Positions 32,052-40,289 of a stretch of DNA of 64,000 nucleotides are shown here, piece by piece. The notes beneath the pieces were generated by a model. That model was not told where the DNA came from, did not search any database, and saw only the letters and a program-made list of their open reading frames with translations. Both the position numbers and the translations under genes were made by a program. Each line of letters begins with the position of its first letter. Position 1 is the first letter of the stretch. This stretch comes from Actinoplanes cyaneus (GTDB lineage Bacteria; Actinomycetota; Actinomycetes; Mycobacteriales; Micromonosporaceae), in contig NZ_BOMH01000031.1 in NCBI RefSeq assembly GCF_016862095.1, forward strand, positions 1 through 64,000, given 5' to 3'.

Positions 32052-33083
32052 TCATGATGTCGAGCACGGCGTCGGGGTGCCACCCGACGTGAACGTCTTG
32101 AGAGCGGTGAGCGCGTCATCCACGGTGGCCACCCGCGCCATCGGCAGGCCGTCGACCGCGTTGCGCAGCGCTTCCGCGCAGTTGTCCTTCGGGACCAGGA
32201 AGAGCTTGGCGCCGGCCGCCTTCGCGCCGTTCAGCTTCTGCGGGATGCCACCGATCGGCCCCACGTTGCCGTCGTCGTCGATCGTGCCGGTGCCGGCGAT
32301 GACCTTTCCGCCGGTCAGGTCCTCGTCGCGGAGCTTGTCGATGATGCCGAGCGAGAACATCAGGCCGGCACTCGGGCCGCCGATCTTGTCCAGGTCGATC
32401 TTGATGTCGAACGGGTGCGGCTGCTTGGTGTCGATCTCGATGCCGAGGCGCGGGGTCTTCTTCTCGTCGTCACCGGCCTTGGTGGTGACTTCCACGGTGC
32501 CGGCCTTGCCGTCGCGCGTGTAGCCGACCGCCATCGCGGTGCCCGCCGGTTTCGCCCGGACCAGCTCGGTGAGCTGGGTCGGCCCGGTCACCGCGGTGCC
32601 GCCGATCGAGGTGACGACGTCGTTCTCCTGGAGCTTGCCGACCGCGGCGCCACCGGGGGTGACCTTACGCACGTACGTCTGCACGGGGTAGCCCAGCTCG
32701 CGCAGCGCCACCGTCTCGGCGCTGGTCTGCGAGTCCTTCCACTCCTGCGCGTTCTGCTCCTGGACCTGCTGCTCGCTGCGGTCCGGCGGGTAGATCAACT
32801 CGCGCGGGACGACCGCGTCCTTGCCGCTCAGCCAGCCCTGCACGGCCTGCACCAGCTCGACCTTCGACTGCACGTTCACGGTGGTGAGGCGCAGCTCGCC
32901 CGTCGACGACGTGGTCTTGGCGCCGGTCACCTGGATCACCTCGGTGCCCTGCGCCGAGCCGAGCGTGTTCACCGTCGGGCCGGGCGTGAGAACCACGTAC
33001 GGCAGGTCGGAGATCATGACACCGGCGGCCAGCAGGGCAGTTACCAGGGCGCCCAGGATGACGGTGACACCGCGTCGTCTCAT
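32052..33083 (-). CDS. PDZ-domain Lon-like serine protease (YlbL type)
   Basis: This 343-residue protein has one N-terminal transmembrane helix (VTVILGALVTALLAAGVMIS), a PDZ domain (around GGAAVGKLQENDVVTSIGGT, about residues 150-220) and a Lon-type proteolytic domain at the C-terminus. KIGGPSAGLMFSLG carries the catalytic Ser and GAKAAGAKLFLVP the Lys of the Ser-Lys dyad. It should be a membrane-anchored protease facing outside. A GTG at 33101 is an alternative start. It lies 68 nt upstream of the UPF0182 gene on the same strand and is divergent from the metalloprotease at 33174, an arrangement conserved in actinobacteria. Confidence 0.9.
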   Translation of the reverse strand: MRRRGVTVILGALVTALLAAGVMISDLPYVVLTPGPTVNTLGSAQGTEVIQVTGAKTTSSTGELRLTTVNVQSKVELVQAVQGWLSGKDAVVPRELIYPPDRSEQQVQEQNAQEWKDSQTSAETVALRELGYPVQTYVRKVTPGGAAVGKLQENDVVTSIGGTAVTGPTQLTELVRAKPAGTAMAVGYTRDGKAGTVEVTTKAGDDEKKTPRLGIEIDTKQPHPFDIKIDLDKIGGPSAGLMFSLGIIDKLRDEDLTGGKVIAGTGTIDDDGNVGPIGGIPQKLNGAKAAGAKLFLVPKDNCAEALRNAVDGLPMARVATVDDALTALKTFTSGGTPTPCSTS

Positions 33084-33173
33084 GCGCGTGAGACTACCCA
33101 CCCTGTCTGAGTTCTCTCTGAGCTGACACCTCCATCAGTCCGCTACGAGCGTTTCGCGCGTACCGTGGGGGTC

Positions 33174-34427
33174 GTGCCTGATATCCCGTTCGGCTTCTCC
33201 CTGCCGGGCGCGCAGCCGCCCGACCCCTCCGACCCGCAGCAGATGCAGCAGTTCATGGCGCAGCTGCAGCAGATGTTCGCTGCCCCTGGCAGTGGCCCGG
33301 TCAATTGGGACCTGGCCCGGCAGGTCGCCGCCAGCCAGCTCTCGGCCAGCGGCGACCCGGCGGTGAACATGCACGAGCGCCACCAGGTCGAGGAGGCTCT
33401 GCGTCTCGCCGACCTCTGGCTCGACCCGGTCTGCTCGCTGCCCACCGGCATCCACAAGGCGGTCGCCTGGAACCGCAACGAGTGGATCTACAACACCCTG
33501 GACGTCTGGAAGAAGCTGTGCGAGCCGATCGCCGGCCGCATGGTGGGCGCCATGGGCGACCTGGTGCCCGAGGAGGCCCGCGCCCAGCTCGGGCCGATGC
33601 AGTCGATGGTCGCGACGCTCGGCGGCGCGCTCTTCGGCGGCCAGCTCGGCCAGGCGTTCGGCCAGCTCGCGGCCGAGGTGCTCTCGGCCGGCGACATCGG
33701 CCTCCCGCTCGGCCCGGCCGGCACCGCCGCGTTGATCCCCGCCAACATCAAGGCGTATGGGGAGGGCCTCGAGCTCCCCGAGGACCAGGTCCGCCTCTAC
33801 GTGGCCCTGCGCGAGGCCGCCCACCAGCGGCTCTTCGGGCATGTCCCGTGGCTGCGGGCCCACGTGCTGAACGCCGTCGAGACGTACGCCAACGGCATCA
33901 CCGTCAATCGGGAGGCGATCGAGGAGGCGATGAGCCGCGTCGACCCGACCGATCCGGAGTCGATGCAGGCCATGGCCCTCGAAGGCATCTTCACGCCGGA
34001 GGACACCCCGCAGCAGAAGGCCAGCCTGGCCCGTCTGGAGACGGCGCTCGCGCTGGTCGAGGGCTGGGTCGGCCACGTGGTCGACGACGCGGCCGGTGAC
34101 CGGCTGCCGTCGGTGGCCGCGCTGGGCGAGGCGTTCCGTCGCCGCCGTGCCGCCGGTGGCCCCGCCGAGCAGACGTTCGCCGCACTGGTCGGCCTGGAGC
34201 TGCGGCCTCGCCGCCTGCGCGAGGCCGGCGCGCTGTGGACCGCCGTCACCGAGCAGCGCGGGACAGCCGGGCGCGACGCCCTCTGGGACCACCCCGACCT
34301 GCTGCCGACCGACGACGACTTCGCACACCCGGAAGTCTTCGCCCGCAGCCAGTCCGACTGGGACATCAGTGAGCTGGACGGTCTCGAGGGCAACCCCGAG
34401 CCCGGCCCGGAGGACCAGCAGAAGTAA
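33174..34427 (+). CDS. Zinc-dependent metalloprotease-like protein (DUF2342 family)
   Basis: This 417-residue cytoplasmic protein belongs to the actinobacterial DUF2342/TIGR03624 family, described as putative zinc-dependent hydrolases. It opens with IPFGFSLPGAQPPDPSDPQQ, is Gln/Met-rich to residue 40 and carries REAAHQRLFGHVPW, the candidate zinc-binding motif. The start is GTG 33174, so that the protein begins VPDIPFGF as its relatives do; GTG 33165 is in frame. It is divergent from the Lon-like gene. A stem-loop at 34443-34470 follows the stop. The biological substrate is unknown. Confidence 0.88.
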   Translation: MPDIPFGFSLPGAQPPDPSDPQQMQQFMAQLQQMFAAPGSGPVNWDLARQVAASQLSASGDPAVNMHERHQVEEALRLADLWLDPVCSLPTGIHKAVAWNRNEWIYNTLDVWKKLCEPIAGRMVGAMGDLVPEEARAQLGPMQSMVATLGGALFGGQLGQAFGQLAAEVLSAGDIGLPLGPAGTAALIPANIKAYGEGLELPEDQVRLYVALREAAHQRLFGHVPWLRAHVLNAVETYANGITVNREAIEEAMSRVDPTDPESMQAMALEGIFTPEDTPQQKASLARLETALALVEGWVGHVVDDAAGDRLPSVAALGEAFRRRRAAGGPAEQTFAALVGLELRPRRLREAGALWTAVTEQRGTAGRDALWDHPDLLPTDDDFAHPEVFARSQSDWDISELDGLEGNPEPGPEDQQK

Positions 34428-34442
34428 GTCCGCGTCCAGGTT

Positions 34443-34470
34443 GAAGGCGGTGCCACCCGGCGCCGCCTTC
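34443..34470 (+). terminator. Terminator hairpin after the metalloprotease gene
   Basis: GAAGGCGGTGCC and GGCGCCGCCTTC form a 12-bp stem with one G-T pair around ACCC, 15 nt past the stop. Confidence 0.7.
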
Positions 34471-34503
34471 TCAGCCACGACCGGCGCTCGAGCTCGCCGA
34501 CCC

Positions 34504-34619
34504 GAGAAATCGCATCCCCGCAGCGACGGCGTCGGGCCCACCGGCGCGCCAAGCCGCATGCCCGCAGCGACGATGCGCGGCGCCCAGCGCGAGAAACCGC
34601 ATTGCAGCAAGCGACGGCG
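34504..34619. repeat. Three imperfect 28-bp repeats
   Basis: Related units begin at 34504 (GAGAAATCGCATCCCCGCAG), 34550 (CAAGCCGCATGCCCGCAG) and 34591 (GAGAAACCGCATTGCAGCAA), each ending in GCGACG. They fill the gap between two convergent genes. No known element is recognised. Confidence 0.65.
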
Positions 34620-34631
34620 CCTCGTGCCGGA

Positions 34632-35228
34632 TCAGCCGCCGAGCAACGCCCGAGTGTTGTCCCAGCCCTCCAGCGCGACGTCCAGCGTCGCCAGGTCGGC
34701 CGGGCCGCGCAGACGGCGCCACGGCGGCGTCGACGTGACGTCGCCTGGCGCCGGAGCGGTCCTGCGCAGCAGCTGCGCGGTGGCGCCGTCCAGGTCATGA
34801 TCGGCAAGCCACCCGGGCGCCGGCAGGCTCGTCGCGACACCGAACACCCCACCGCCGGGACCTCCGGGCGCGACCGCCACCGCCTTGCTCTCCAGGGGCC
34901 GCAGAAGCTTTCCCAGGATCATTCCCGGTACGTCGGGAGCATCGCCCGCAATCACGGCGGCCTGGTCGAAGCCGTCCGCGGCGGCAGCGGCGAGCACCGG
35001 GAGCACGGTCGCCCGCGGCACCTCGTAGATCCGCATGCCCGGCCAGGCGATCTCCTCGGCGAGCGGGCGGTCCTCCGGTGTCGTGGCGATCGCGGCTTCC
35101 GCCTGGGCGAGGCGGGCGAGCAGGTCGACGACGTCCTCGGCGAGGGCGGCCCGCCAGGCAGCGAGCTCCACTCCTGGCGGACTCCACGGCACCGGCACCA
35201 GCATCGCCACCACCACACGCCGCGTCAC
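34632..35228 (-). CDS. DUF2064-family glycosyltransferase-like / nucleotidyltransferase-like protein
   Basis: This 198-residue protein resembles the TIGR04282 (DUF2064) glycosyltransferase-A-fold family: RRVVVAMLVPVPWSPPG at the N-terminus, an AVIAGDAPDVPGMIL core with the Asp expected at the metal site, then VAVAPGGPGGGVFGVATSLP. Family members are related to CofC-type guanylyltransferases. The start is taken as GTG 35228 (TTG 35234 and an internal ATG are alternatives). The gene is flanked by short repeats on both sides and is not part of an evident operon. Confidence 0.65.
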   Translation of the reverse strand: MTRRVVVAMLVPVPWSPPGVELAAWRAALAEDVVDLLARLAQAEAAIATTPEDRPLAEEIAWPGMRIYEVPRATVLPVLAAAAADGFDQAAVIAGDAPDVPGMILGKLLRPLESKAVAVAPGGPGGGVFGVATSLPAPGWLADHDLDGATAQLLRRTAPAPGDVTSTPPWRRLRGPADLATLDVALEGWDNTRALLGG

Positions 35229-35687
35229 GCCCAAACCCTACTCAAGTGCGGGGCGCCCCGGCCGGCTGGTGCTCACGGTCGCCTCCGAGCGCCGTCACAA
35301 CCCTCACCACCAGCCCGAGCCGTCACACACGGGGCCGCCGCCGGGGCCCGGCCGACCGGCGCCGGGTCGGCCGGCTGGCGCTCACGGTCCTGTCCGAGCA
35401 CCGTCACAAACCCTCACCACCAGCCGGAACCGTGGCACACGCCGCACAGCAGCCGGCTGGTGCTCACGGTCGTGTCCGAGGCTTGTTCACAACCCCTCAG
35501 CGCCAGCCGGGGGCGTGCGTCGCGGCTGAAGCCCGGGCCGGCGAGCACGTCGCGCGGGATCATCAGGGGCGGAATCCGGGGGCAGCACTGCCATCGCCGT
35601 ACGGGGAAATCGCCGGAGGCGCGGGAGAGCAGTGACCGGACAGCGGATCTTGCACCGAGCGTAACCGGCGTGGCGCCGCCGCAGGCG
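35229..35687. other. Intergenic region with palindromic repeats
   Basis: No gene is seen. The 459 bp contain three copies of a palindrome-ended repeat of about 57 bp (listed separately). The remainder is plain GC-rich sequence. Confidence 0.7.
35262..35510. repeat. REP-like repeat array, three copies of about 57 bp
   Basis: Copies at 35262-35316, 35371-35427 and 35453-35510 start with CCGGCTGG and end with CCAGCC(GG), inverted termini. Each contains GCTCACGGTC near the left end and GTCACAA before CCCTCA near the right. Interiors are about 85-90% alike by eye. A unit with the same termini and length lies at 54142-54198. This is typical of palindromic extragenic repeats that can be mobilised in trans. 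Confidence 0.8.
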
Positions 35688-36218
35688 TTATTCGGCCATC
35701 ACCAGCGAGCCCGCGGCGGAGACGCCCTCCAGGTAGCCGCGGGCGCGCTCGGCTTTCGGGAAGCGGTCGACCAGTTCCCAGAAACGCGCGTTGTGGCTGG
35801 GCACGACGAGGTGGGCGAGCTCGTGCAGGAGCACGTAGTCGATCACCCAATCGGGCATCTCCTGGATCCGGTGCGAGATTCGGATGGTGGCGTCGTCCGG
35901 CGTGCACGAGCCCCAGCGGCCGTTCTGGTTCGTCACCCAGCGCACACTTGCCGGGGCCACCTGGTCGGCATGGTCGGCGAGGTAACGCGCGGTGAGCCGG
36001 CGGGCGCGGTTGAGCAACTCGGCATCGGTGCACCGGAGACGTTCCTCACGGGCAGCCAGCCGGGCCAGCATGCGCTCGACCCACTCGGTCTCCTCGGCGC
36101 GCGAGAACCGGTCCGGGATGAGCACGACCACGCGCTCTCCGTCGCGATACGCGGACACCGTCCTGCGCCGGCGCTGACTGCGCCGCACTTCCACGACAGG
36201 CTTGCGCACGCGGGCCAT
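35688..36218 (-). CDS. YgjP/DUF45-type metallopeptidase (M48-like)
   Basis: This 176-residue protein has the zinc-protease motif HELAHLVVPSHNARFW, in which HELAH supplies two His and the catalytic Glu, and WGSCTPDDATIRIS ahead of it, as in the YgjP/DUF45 family. The N-terminal VRKPVVEVRRSQRRRRTVSA is basic. It is soluble, without a signal peptide. Members are annotated as SprT/YgjP-like metalloproteases acting on unknown cytoplasmic substrates. It sits in the conserved block near the DUF2342 gene and is divergent from the DUF5679 gene. Confidence 0.88.
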   Translation of the reverse strand: MARVRKPVVEVRRSQRRRRTVSAYRDGERVVVLIPDRFSRAEETEWVERMLARLAAREERLRCTDAELLNRARRLTARYLADHADQVAPASVRWVTNQNGRWGSCTPDDATIRISHRIQEMPDWVIDYVLLHELAHLVVPSHNARFWELVDRFPKAERARGYLEGVSAAGSLVMAE

Positions 36219-36683
36219 TACCGGCTCGCGTGGCCCAGATTCGGGTTCACGTTGAGACGCTAAACCGCGAGACCCTGGTCACCGCAAGAGTACGCCCAAT
36301 GACTGTCACGGAATACGGCCGGTTCGTCCGCAAATACCCGAAAAAATTTTCCCCAGCCGCAACATCGGAGACAGCCGTCAACCTAGACCATCGTCGACTC
36401 AGTGGCTAACTCGGGCCGCACGTCCCTTTCGTGCCGTTATGGAGCCAATCGTCGGCGTGTCCCGGCAAATCTGTACGAAAAGGGCACTTCGGACCGGCAC
36501 ACTCACGTCGTCGGTGACACCGCCGACACTGCGCTGACATGGAAACGGCCTGACCTGGGTAAGTCCACGCCCCGGACGAGGGCCACGCCACATGGCGGCC
36601 CAGCGCCGCAGACAGGTTCGCGCCCGTCGCCGCGAACAGGCACGGGGCCCCAGCGGCCGACGACACGAACACGAGGAGGAACC
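36219..36683. other. Intergenic region before the DUF5679 gene
   Basis: No gene is seen. The first part includes an AT-rich patch (GAAAAAATTTTCCCC near 36340). The last 15 nt hold GAGGAGGA, a strong ribosome binding site for GTG 36684. A promoter probably lies in the 36400-36660 part, but I cannot place it. Confidence 0.6.
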
Positions 36684-36842
36684 GTGGCCGACAACACATA
36701 CAACGGTTACTGCGTCAAGTGCAAGGAGAAGCGTGACTTCCAGGGCGAAGTGGCAGTCTCCAAGACCGGCATGAACATGGCCAAGGGCAAGTGCCCGGTG
36801 TGCGGGACGACGATGAACCGGATCCTGGGCAAGGCCAAGTAA
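36684..36842 (+). CDS. Small DUF5679 zinc-ribbon protein
   Basis: This 52-residue protein has two CxxC pairs, YCVKCKEKRDF and GKCPVCGTTM, forming a zinc ribbon; it is lysine-rich and ends NRILGKAK. It is a conserved small actinobacterial protein of unknown role, and the ribbon suggests nucleic-acid or ribosome contact. GTG 36684 follows GAGGAGGA at a good distance. Two inverted repeats downstream (36856-36891 and 36903-36940) probably terminate it. Confidence 0.9.
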   Translation: MADNTYNGYCVKCKEKRDFQGEVAVSKTGMNMAKGKCPVCGTTMNRILGKAK

Positions 36843-36855
36843 CGACACCGGCACT

Positions 36856-36891
36856 CCTGGGGAGGCCGGCCCGATGACCGCCCTCCCCAGG
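36856..36891 (+). terminator. First hairpin after the DUF5679 gene
   Basis: CCTGGGGAGG and CCTCCCCAGG form a perfect 10-bp stem around a 16-nt loop. Confidence 0.65.
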
Positions 36892-36902
36892 TGTTCCGTA
36901 AA

Positions 36903-36940
36903 CGGTATCCGGATGACCACGTTGAGTCATCCGGATACCG
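36903..36940. repeat. 15-bp inverted repeat, palindrome of ATCCGGAT type
   Basis: CGGTATCCGGATGAC (36903-36917) and GTCATCCGGATACCG (36926-36940) are perfect inverted arms around 8 nt. It follows the DUF5679 gene and precedes the DnaA-box cluster. It may be a second terminator or an operator. Confidence 0.7.
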
Positions 36941-36951
36941 GTGTACCGACC

Positions 36952-37013
36952 TGTGGATAACTCGCCTCAGCTTGTGGATAACGCTGCGGGGTGAGCCGCA
37001 GGCCTGTGGATAA
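36952..37013 (-). promoter_or_regulatory. Cluster of three perfect DnaA boxes
   Basis: TGTGGATAA, the reverse of the E. coli consensus DnaA box TTATCCACA, occurs three times at 36952-36960, 36973-36981 and 37005-37013, in the same orientation, 21 and 32 bp apart. The cluster lies upstream of the ThiF-like gene at 37054. Chance matching of three perfect 9-mers in 62 bp is very unlikely. It may titrate DnaA or tie the downstream gene to replication. Confidence 0.85.
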
Positions 37014-37036
37014 CGAACTCGCTCCGCAGCCCCGCA

Positions 37037-37051
37037 GTGACAACCTGTCAC
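37037..37051. promoter_or_regulatory. Inverted repeat at the ThiF-like gene start
   Basis: GTGACA-ACC-TGTCAC is a perfect 6-bp inverted repeat 2 bp before the ATG at 37054. It could be an operator or a translation-blocking hairpin. Confidence 0.5.
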
Positions 37052-37053
37052 TC

Positions 37054-38133
37054 ATGACTGCCGAGCCTCCTACGCCGCCACGCGCCCCGCTGCCCCGGCC
37101 CACCCTGATTCCGGGGCTTGCGCGCGTCTGGCGGGGGCCCGTCGAGCTGCAGCTCGGGCTCGATCCGGCCCGTGCCGTGCGCCTGGAGCTGCCCGACCCC
37201 CGCCTGGCCCGGGTCCTCGACCTGCTCGACGGCAACCGGCCCGAGCGCCAGGTCCTGCTGCACGCCGCCGAGCTGGGCGTGTCACCGGACGAGGCCCGGG
37301 AGTTGCTCGATCTGCTGCACCGCGCCGGTCTCGTGCTGCCCTCGTCGGCACTGCTGCCCGCCGGGCTGCCCAGCGCCGAGCGACGCCGCCTCACCGGTGA
37401 GGCCGCCGCCCTGGCCCTCGGCGCCCCGATCTCGTCCCCGGCCCGAGCCCTGCGCCGCCGGCGGGCCGCCCGGGTCGTCCTGGCCGGTCGTGGCCGGCTC
37501 GGCTCCTCCGTCGCGGTCGCCCTCGCCGAGGCCGGCGTCGGCCACGTCTTCCCGGACCTGTCCGGCATGGTCGGGCCCGGCGACCTGGCTGGCAGCGCGC
37601 TGCTGGCCACCGATCTGGGCAGCCCGCTGCGCACCGCGGTGGCCGCCGCCGTGGCCCGGGCCGTCCCCGGCACCGACGTGCGCGAGATCCGTCGCGGGCC
37701 GATCAGCCTGGTCGTCCAGCTCGCCCACGACGAGCCGGCCGCACTGATCGCCGCCGCGCACGCCGGTCGTCGCCAGCCGCACCTCGCGGTCCGGCTCCGG
37801 GACGGCGCGGCGGTCATCGGGCCGTTCGTGCCGGCCGCGGGCGGCCCCTGCCTCAACTGCATCGACCTGCATCGCCGCGATCGTGACCCGGACTGGCCCG
37901 GCGCGCCCGCGCCGCCGGGCCCGGACGCCGCGGAGCCGTGCGCGGTCGCGACCGTCCTGACCGCGACCGGGTTCGCGACAGCCGAGGTGCTGACGTTCCT
38001 GGACGGCGGGACGCCGGAGACGCTGGGGGTGGCGGTGGAGATCAGCGCGCCGGGGAAATCACGGCGGCGCACCTGGCAGCCGCATCCGGGGTGCTCATGC
38101 CAGCGCCGCTCCCGCCGCTCGCCCGGCCACTGA
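37054..38133 (+). CDS. ThiF/TOMM cyclodehydratase-like protein (orphan)
   Basis: This 359-residue protein looks like the ThiF-related partner of thiazole/oxazole cyclodehydratases, called TOMM precursor leader peptide-binding proteins. The N-terminal region (ARVWRGPVELQLGLDPARAV to about residue 95) is a winged helix like a peptide-recognition element; RVVLAGRGRLGSSVAVALAE is a degenerate nucleotide fold; GPCLNCIDLHRRDRD and PGCSCQ supply CxxC and CxC zinc ligands. No cyclodehydratase (YcaO), dehydrogenase or precursor peptide is adjacent. The gene is conserved in this actinobacterial block. ATG 37054 is used; the ATG-like start at 36991 overlaps the DnaA boxes. Confidence 0.72.
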   Translation: MTAEPPTPPRAPLPRPTLIPGLARVWRGPVELQLGLDPARAVRLELPDPRLARVLDLLDGNRPERQVLLHAAELGVSPDEARELLDLLHRAGLVLPSSALLPAGLPSAERRRLTGEAAALALGAPISSPARALRRRRAARVVLAGRGRLGSSVAVALAEAGVGHVFPDLSGMVGPGDLAGSALLATDLGSPLRTAVAAAVARAVPGTDVREIRRGPISLVVQLAHDEPAALIAAAHAGRRQPHLAVRLRDGAAVIGPFVPAAGGPCLNCIDLHRRDRDPDWPGAPAPPGPDAAEPCAVATVLTATGFATAEVLTFLDGGTPETLGVAVEISAPGKSRRRTWQPHPGCSCQRRSRRSPGH

Positions 38134-38538
38134 TCCGTCCCGCAGCACCACACCCCGCCCGCCCGGCATGCCGCCTCCCAGCACCGTCCCCGGCCGCCCG
38201 GCAGCCACCTCGCATGCACCTCGCCGCCCGCCCGGCAAGCCGCTGACCCGCCCGCCCGGCAAGCCGCCCCGCAGCACCACGCCCAGCCGCCCCGCAGCAC
38301 CACGCCCAGCCGCCTGCCGAGCCCGCTGACCCACCCGGCAGCGCCGCTGACCCACCCACCGAGCCACCGGACCCGCCTCACAGCGCCCGCCCGACATCCC
38401 CGACACCCCGCCGATAATGGGATTCCGGGCCTCAAGTGTGAAAGAAATGTGGATCCCTAATCGAACCTTTGTCGCATAACCTGGCAAACCGAGGCTCGAC
38501 CGGCCGAGTTAGGCCCGGCCGTCGGTCACAATGATCTG
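38134..38538. other. C-rich low-complexity intergenic region
   Basis: No gene is seen. From 38134 to about 38415 the plus strand is C-rich and repetitive, with CCGCCCCGCAGCACCACGCC near 38266 repeated about 22 bp later and GCCCGGCAAGCCGC repeated near 38228 and 38256. The last 100 bp are more normal and likely hold the promoter of the ABC1 kinase gene. Confidence 0.6.
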
Positions 38539-39885
38539 GTGACGGACATACCGCGCCGCGCGGCCTCCCGGACAGCCAAGCTGGCCGCCCTGCCCCTCGG
38601 CTTCGCCGGCCGCACCGCGCTGGGCCTCGGCAAGCGTGCCGTCGGGATCGCCGCCGACGTCATTTCCGCAGACATTCAGCAACGCACCGCCGAGCAGCTG
38701 TTCAGCGTGCTGGGCCAGCTCAAGGGCGGCGCGATGAAGTTCGGCCAGGCGCTCTCGGTGTTCGAGGCCGCCCTGCCCGACGAGATGGCGGGGCCCTATC
38801 GGCAGGCGCTGACCAAGCTGCAGGAGGCCGCGCCGCCGATGCCGGTGGCCAACGTGCACAAGGCGCTCGCCGAGCAGCTCGGGCCGGATTGGCGGGACAG
38901 GTTCGCCGAGTTCGACGACAGTCCGGCTGCCGCGGCCAGCATCGGCCAGGTGCACCGCGCGGTGTGGAAACTGCCGCCGGCCCGGAAGAACGGCAAGCCC
39001 AAGCTGTTGCCGGTCGCGGTGAAGGTGCAATATCCGGGTGCCGGGGAGGCGCTGGTCTCGGACTTGAAGCAGCTCTCCCGACTGGCCGGCATGTTCAAGA
39101 TCATCCAGCCGGGCATCGACGTGAAACCGCTCCTCGCCGAGTTGCACGAGCGGGTCGTCGAGGAGCTGGACTACGAGATGGAGGCGGAGACGCAGCGCGC
39201 CTTCGCCGCGGCGTACCAGAACGATGCGGACATCTTCGTGCCCCGCGTGGTGGCCTCCGCGCCGCGGGTGCTGGTCACCGAGTGGGTCGAGGGCACCCCG
39301 CTGGCGAGCGTGATCGCCGACGGCAGCGTCGCCGAGCGCGACGAGGCCGGCCGGCTCATGGCGACCCTGCACTTCTCCGCGCCGGGCCGGGCCGGGCTGC
39401 TGCACGCCGACCCGCATCCGGGCAACTTCCGGATCCTGCCGGACGGGCGGCTCGGTGTCATCGACTTCGGCGCGGTGGCCCGCCTCCCCGAGGGCCACCC
39501 GGAACCGATCGGGCGGCTGGTCAGGCTGGCTCTGGACGGTGACGCCGAGGGGGTCGCCGACGGGCTGCGTGACGAGGGCTTCATCCGCCGTGACGAGAAG
39601 ATCGACGCGGAGGCGGTGCTCGGCTTCCTGCGCCCGATGATCGAGCCGGTGGCGGTCGAGCGGTTCCGCTTCACCCGCAGCTGGCTGCGCGGCGAGGCGA
39701 CCCGGATCGCCAACCCGCGGTCTCCTGCCTACTCGCTGGGCCGCAAGCTGAACCTGCCCCCGTCGTACCTGATGATCCACCGGGTGACGCTGGGGTCGAT
39801 CGGGGTGCTGTGCCAGTTGGAGGCCGAGGCGGCGTATCGGGAGATCCTGGAGGAATGGTTGCCGGGCTTCGCCCCGATCACCTAG
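38539..39885 (+). CDS. ABC1/UbiB-family atypical kinase
   Basis: This 448-residue protein has the UbiB/ABC1 kinase signature: LKGGAMKFGQALSVFE (the KxGQ motif), an Ala-rich AAAASIGQVHRA loop in place of the glycine-rich P-loop, VAVKVQYPG with the ATP-anchoring Lys, LLHADPHPGNF as the catalytic loop and VIDFGAVA as the metal-binding DFG. The M. tuberculosis counterpart Rv3197 neighbours whiB7 as here. It likely phosphorylates or binds lipids or proteins linked to redox or drug tolerance. The start is GTG 38539, without a clear ribosome binding site. Confidence 0.9.
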   Translation: MTDIPRRAASRTAKLAALPLGFAGRTALGLGKRAVGIAADVISADIQQRTAEQLFSVLGQLKGGAMKFGQALSVFEAALPDEMAGPYRQALTKLQEAAPPMPVANVHKALAEQLGPDWRDRFAEFDDSPAAAASIGQVHRAVWKLPPARKNGKPKLLPVAVKVQYPGAGEALVSDLKQLSRLAGMFKIIQPGIDVKPLLAELHERVVEELDYEMEAETQRAFAAAYQNDADIFVPRVVASAPRVLVTEWVEGTPLASVIADGSVAERDEAGRLMATLHFSAPGRAGLLHADPHPGNFRILPDGRLGVIDFGAVARLPEGHPEPIGRLVRLALDGDAEGVADGLRDEGFIRRDEKIDAEAVLGFLRPMIEPVAVERFRFTRSWLRGEATRIANPRSPAYSLGRKLNLPPSYLMIHRVTLGSIGVLCQLEAEAAYREILEEWLPGFAPIT

Positions 39886-40289
39886 ACCGCCGTGCGCCGC
39901 GGCGCAGAAATGGTCACGCCGTCGATGAGCCGCCCCATTTCCGGCGGTTCTGCGCCCGGCCCTGGCCATGTCGGCAATCACGACGATGCACATCGCACGG
40001 AAGACACCTCCACCGCCGGGACATCCGCCGGTCCAGCTGTTCAGGCGGTCTCGCAGGAGCGTATAAGCAGTAGCCGCAGTGATGACAGAAAGCGGCCACT
40101 CGAGCAATGACAAAGACGTCCCCCAAGCGATCGCCAAAGGGTTCGCCCAGGTGACAGGCGCTGAAGCGGTCACTCACGGGACAGGCGAAAACGGTCGCCC
40201 CGGCGACGGATCAACCGCAACGGCGAAAGCCCGGCCGCGAGAACGGCCGGGCTTTCGTCATTTCCCGGGTAGCGGGTCTATTCGGGGAT
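39886..40289. other. Intergenic region with a bidirectional terminator
   Basis: No convincing gene is seen. An open frame at 40079-40429 runs across the terminator at 40225-40256 and is rejected. The rest is unremarkable. The region separates two genes that converge here. Confidence 0.6.
40225..40256. terminator. Bidirectional intrinsic terminator
   Basis: GAAAGCCCGGCCG and CGGCCGGGCTTTC form a perfect 13-bp stem around CGAGAA, between the convergent ABC1-kinase and small-protein genes. The A and T at the ends serve as the tract on both strands. Confidence 0.85.

Noticed and set aside
35262..35510. CRISPR array
   Set aside because: The repeats are 57 bp, uneven in spacing and diverged, with palindromic ends; they fit REP-like elements better.
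36952..37013. Chromosomal replication origin
   Set aside because: Only three boxes, with no dnaA, dnaN or AT-rich unwinding element next to them.
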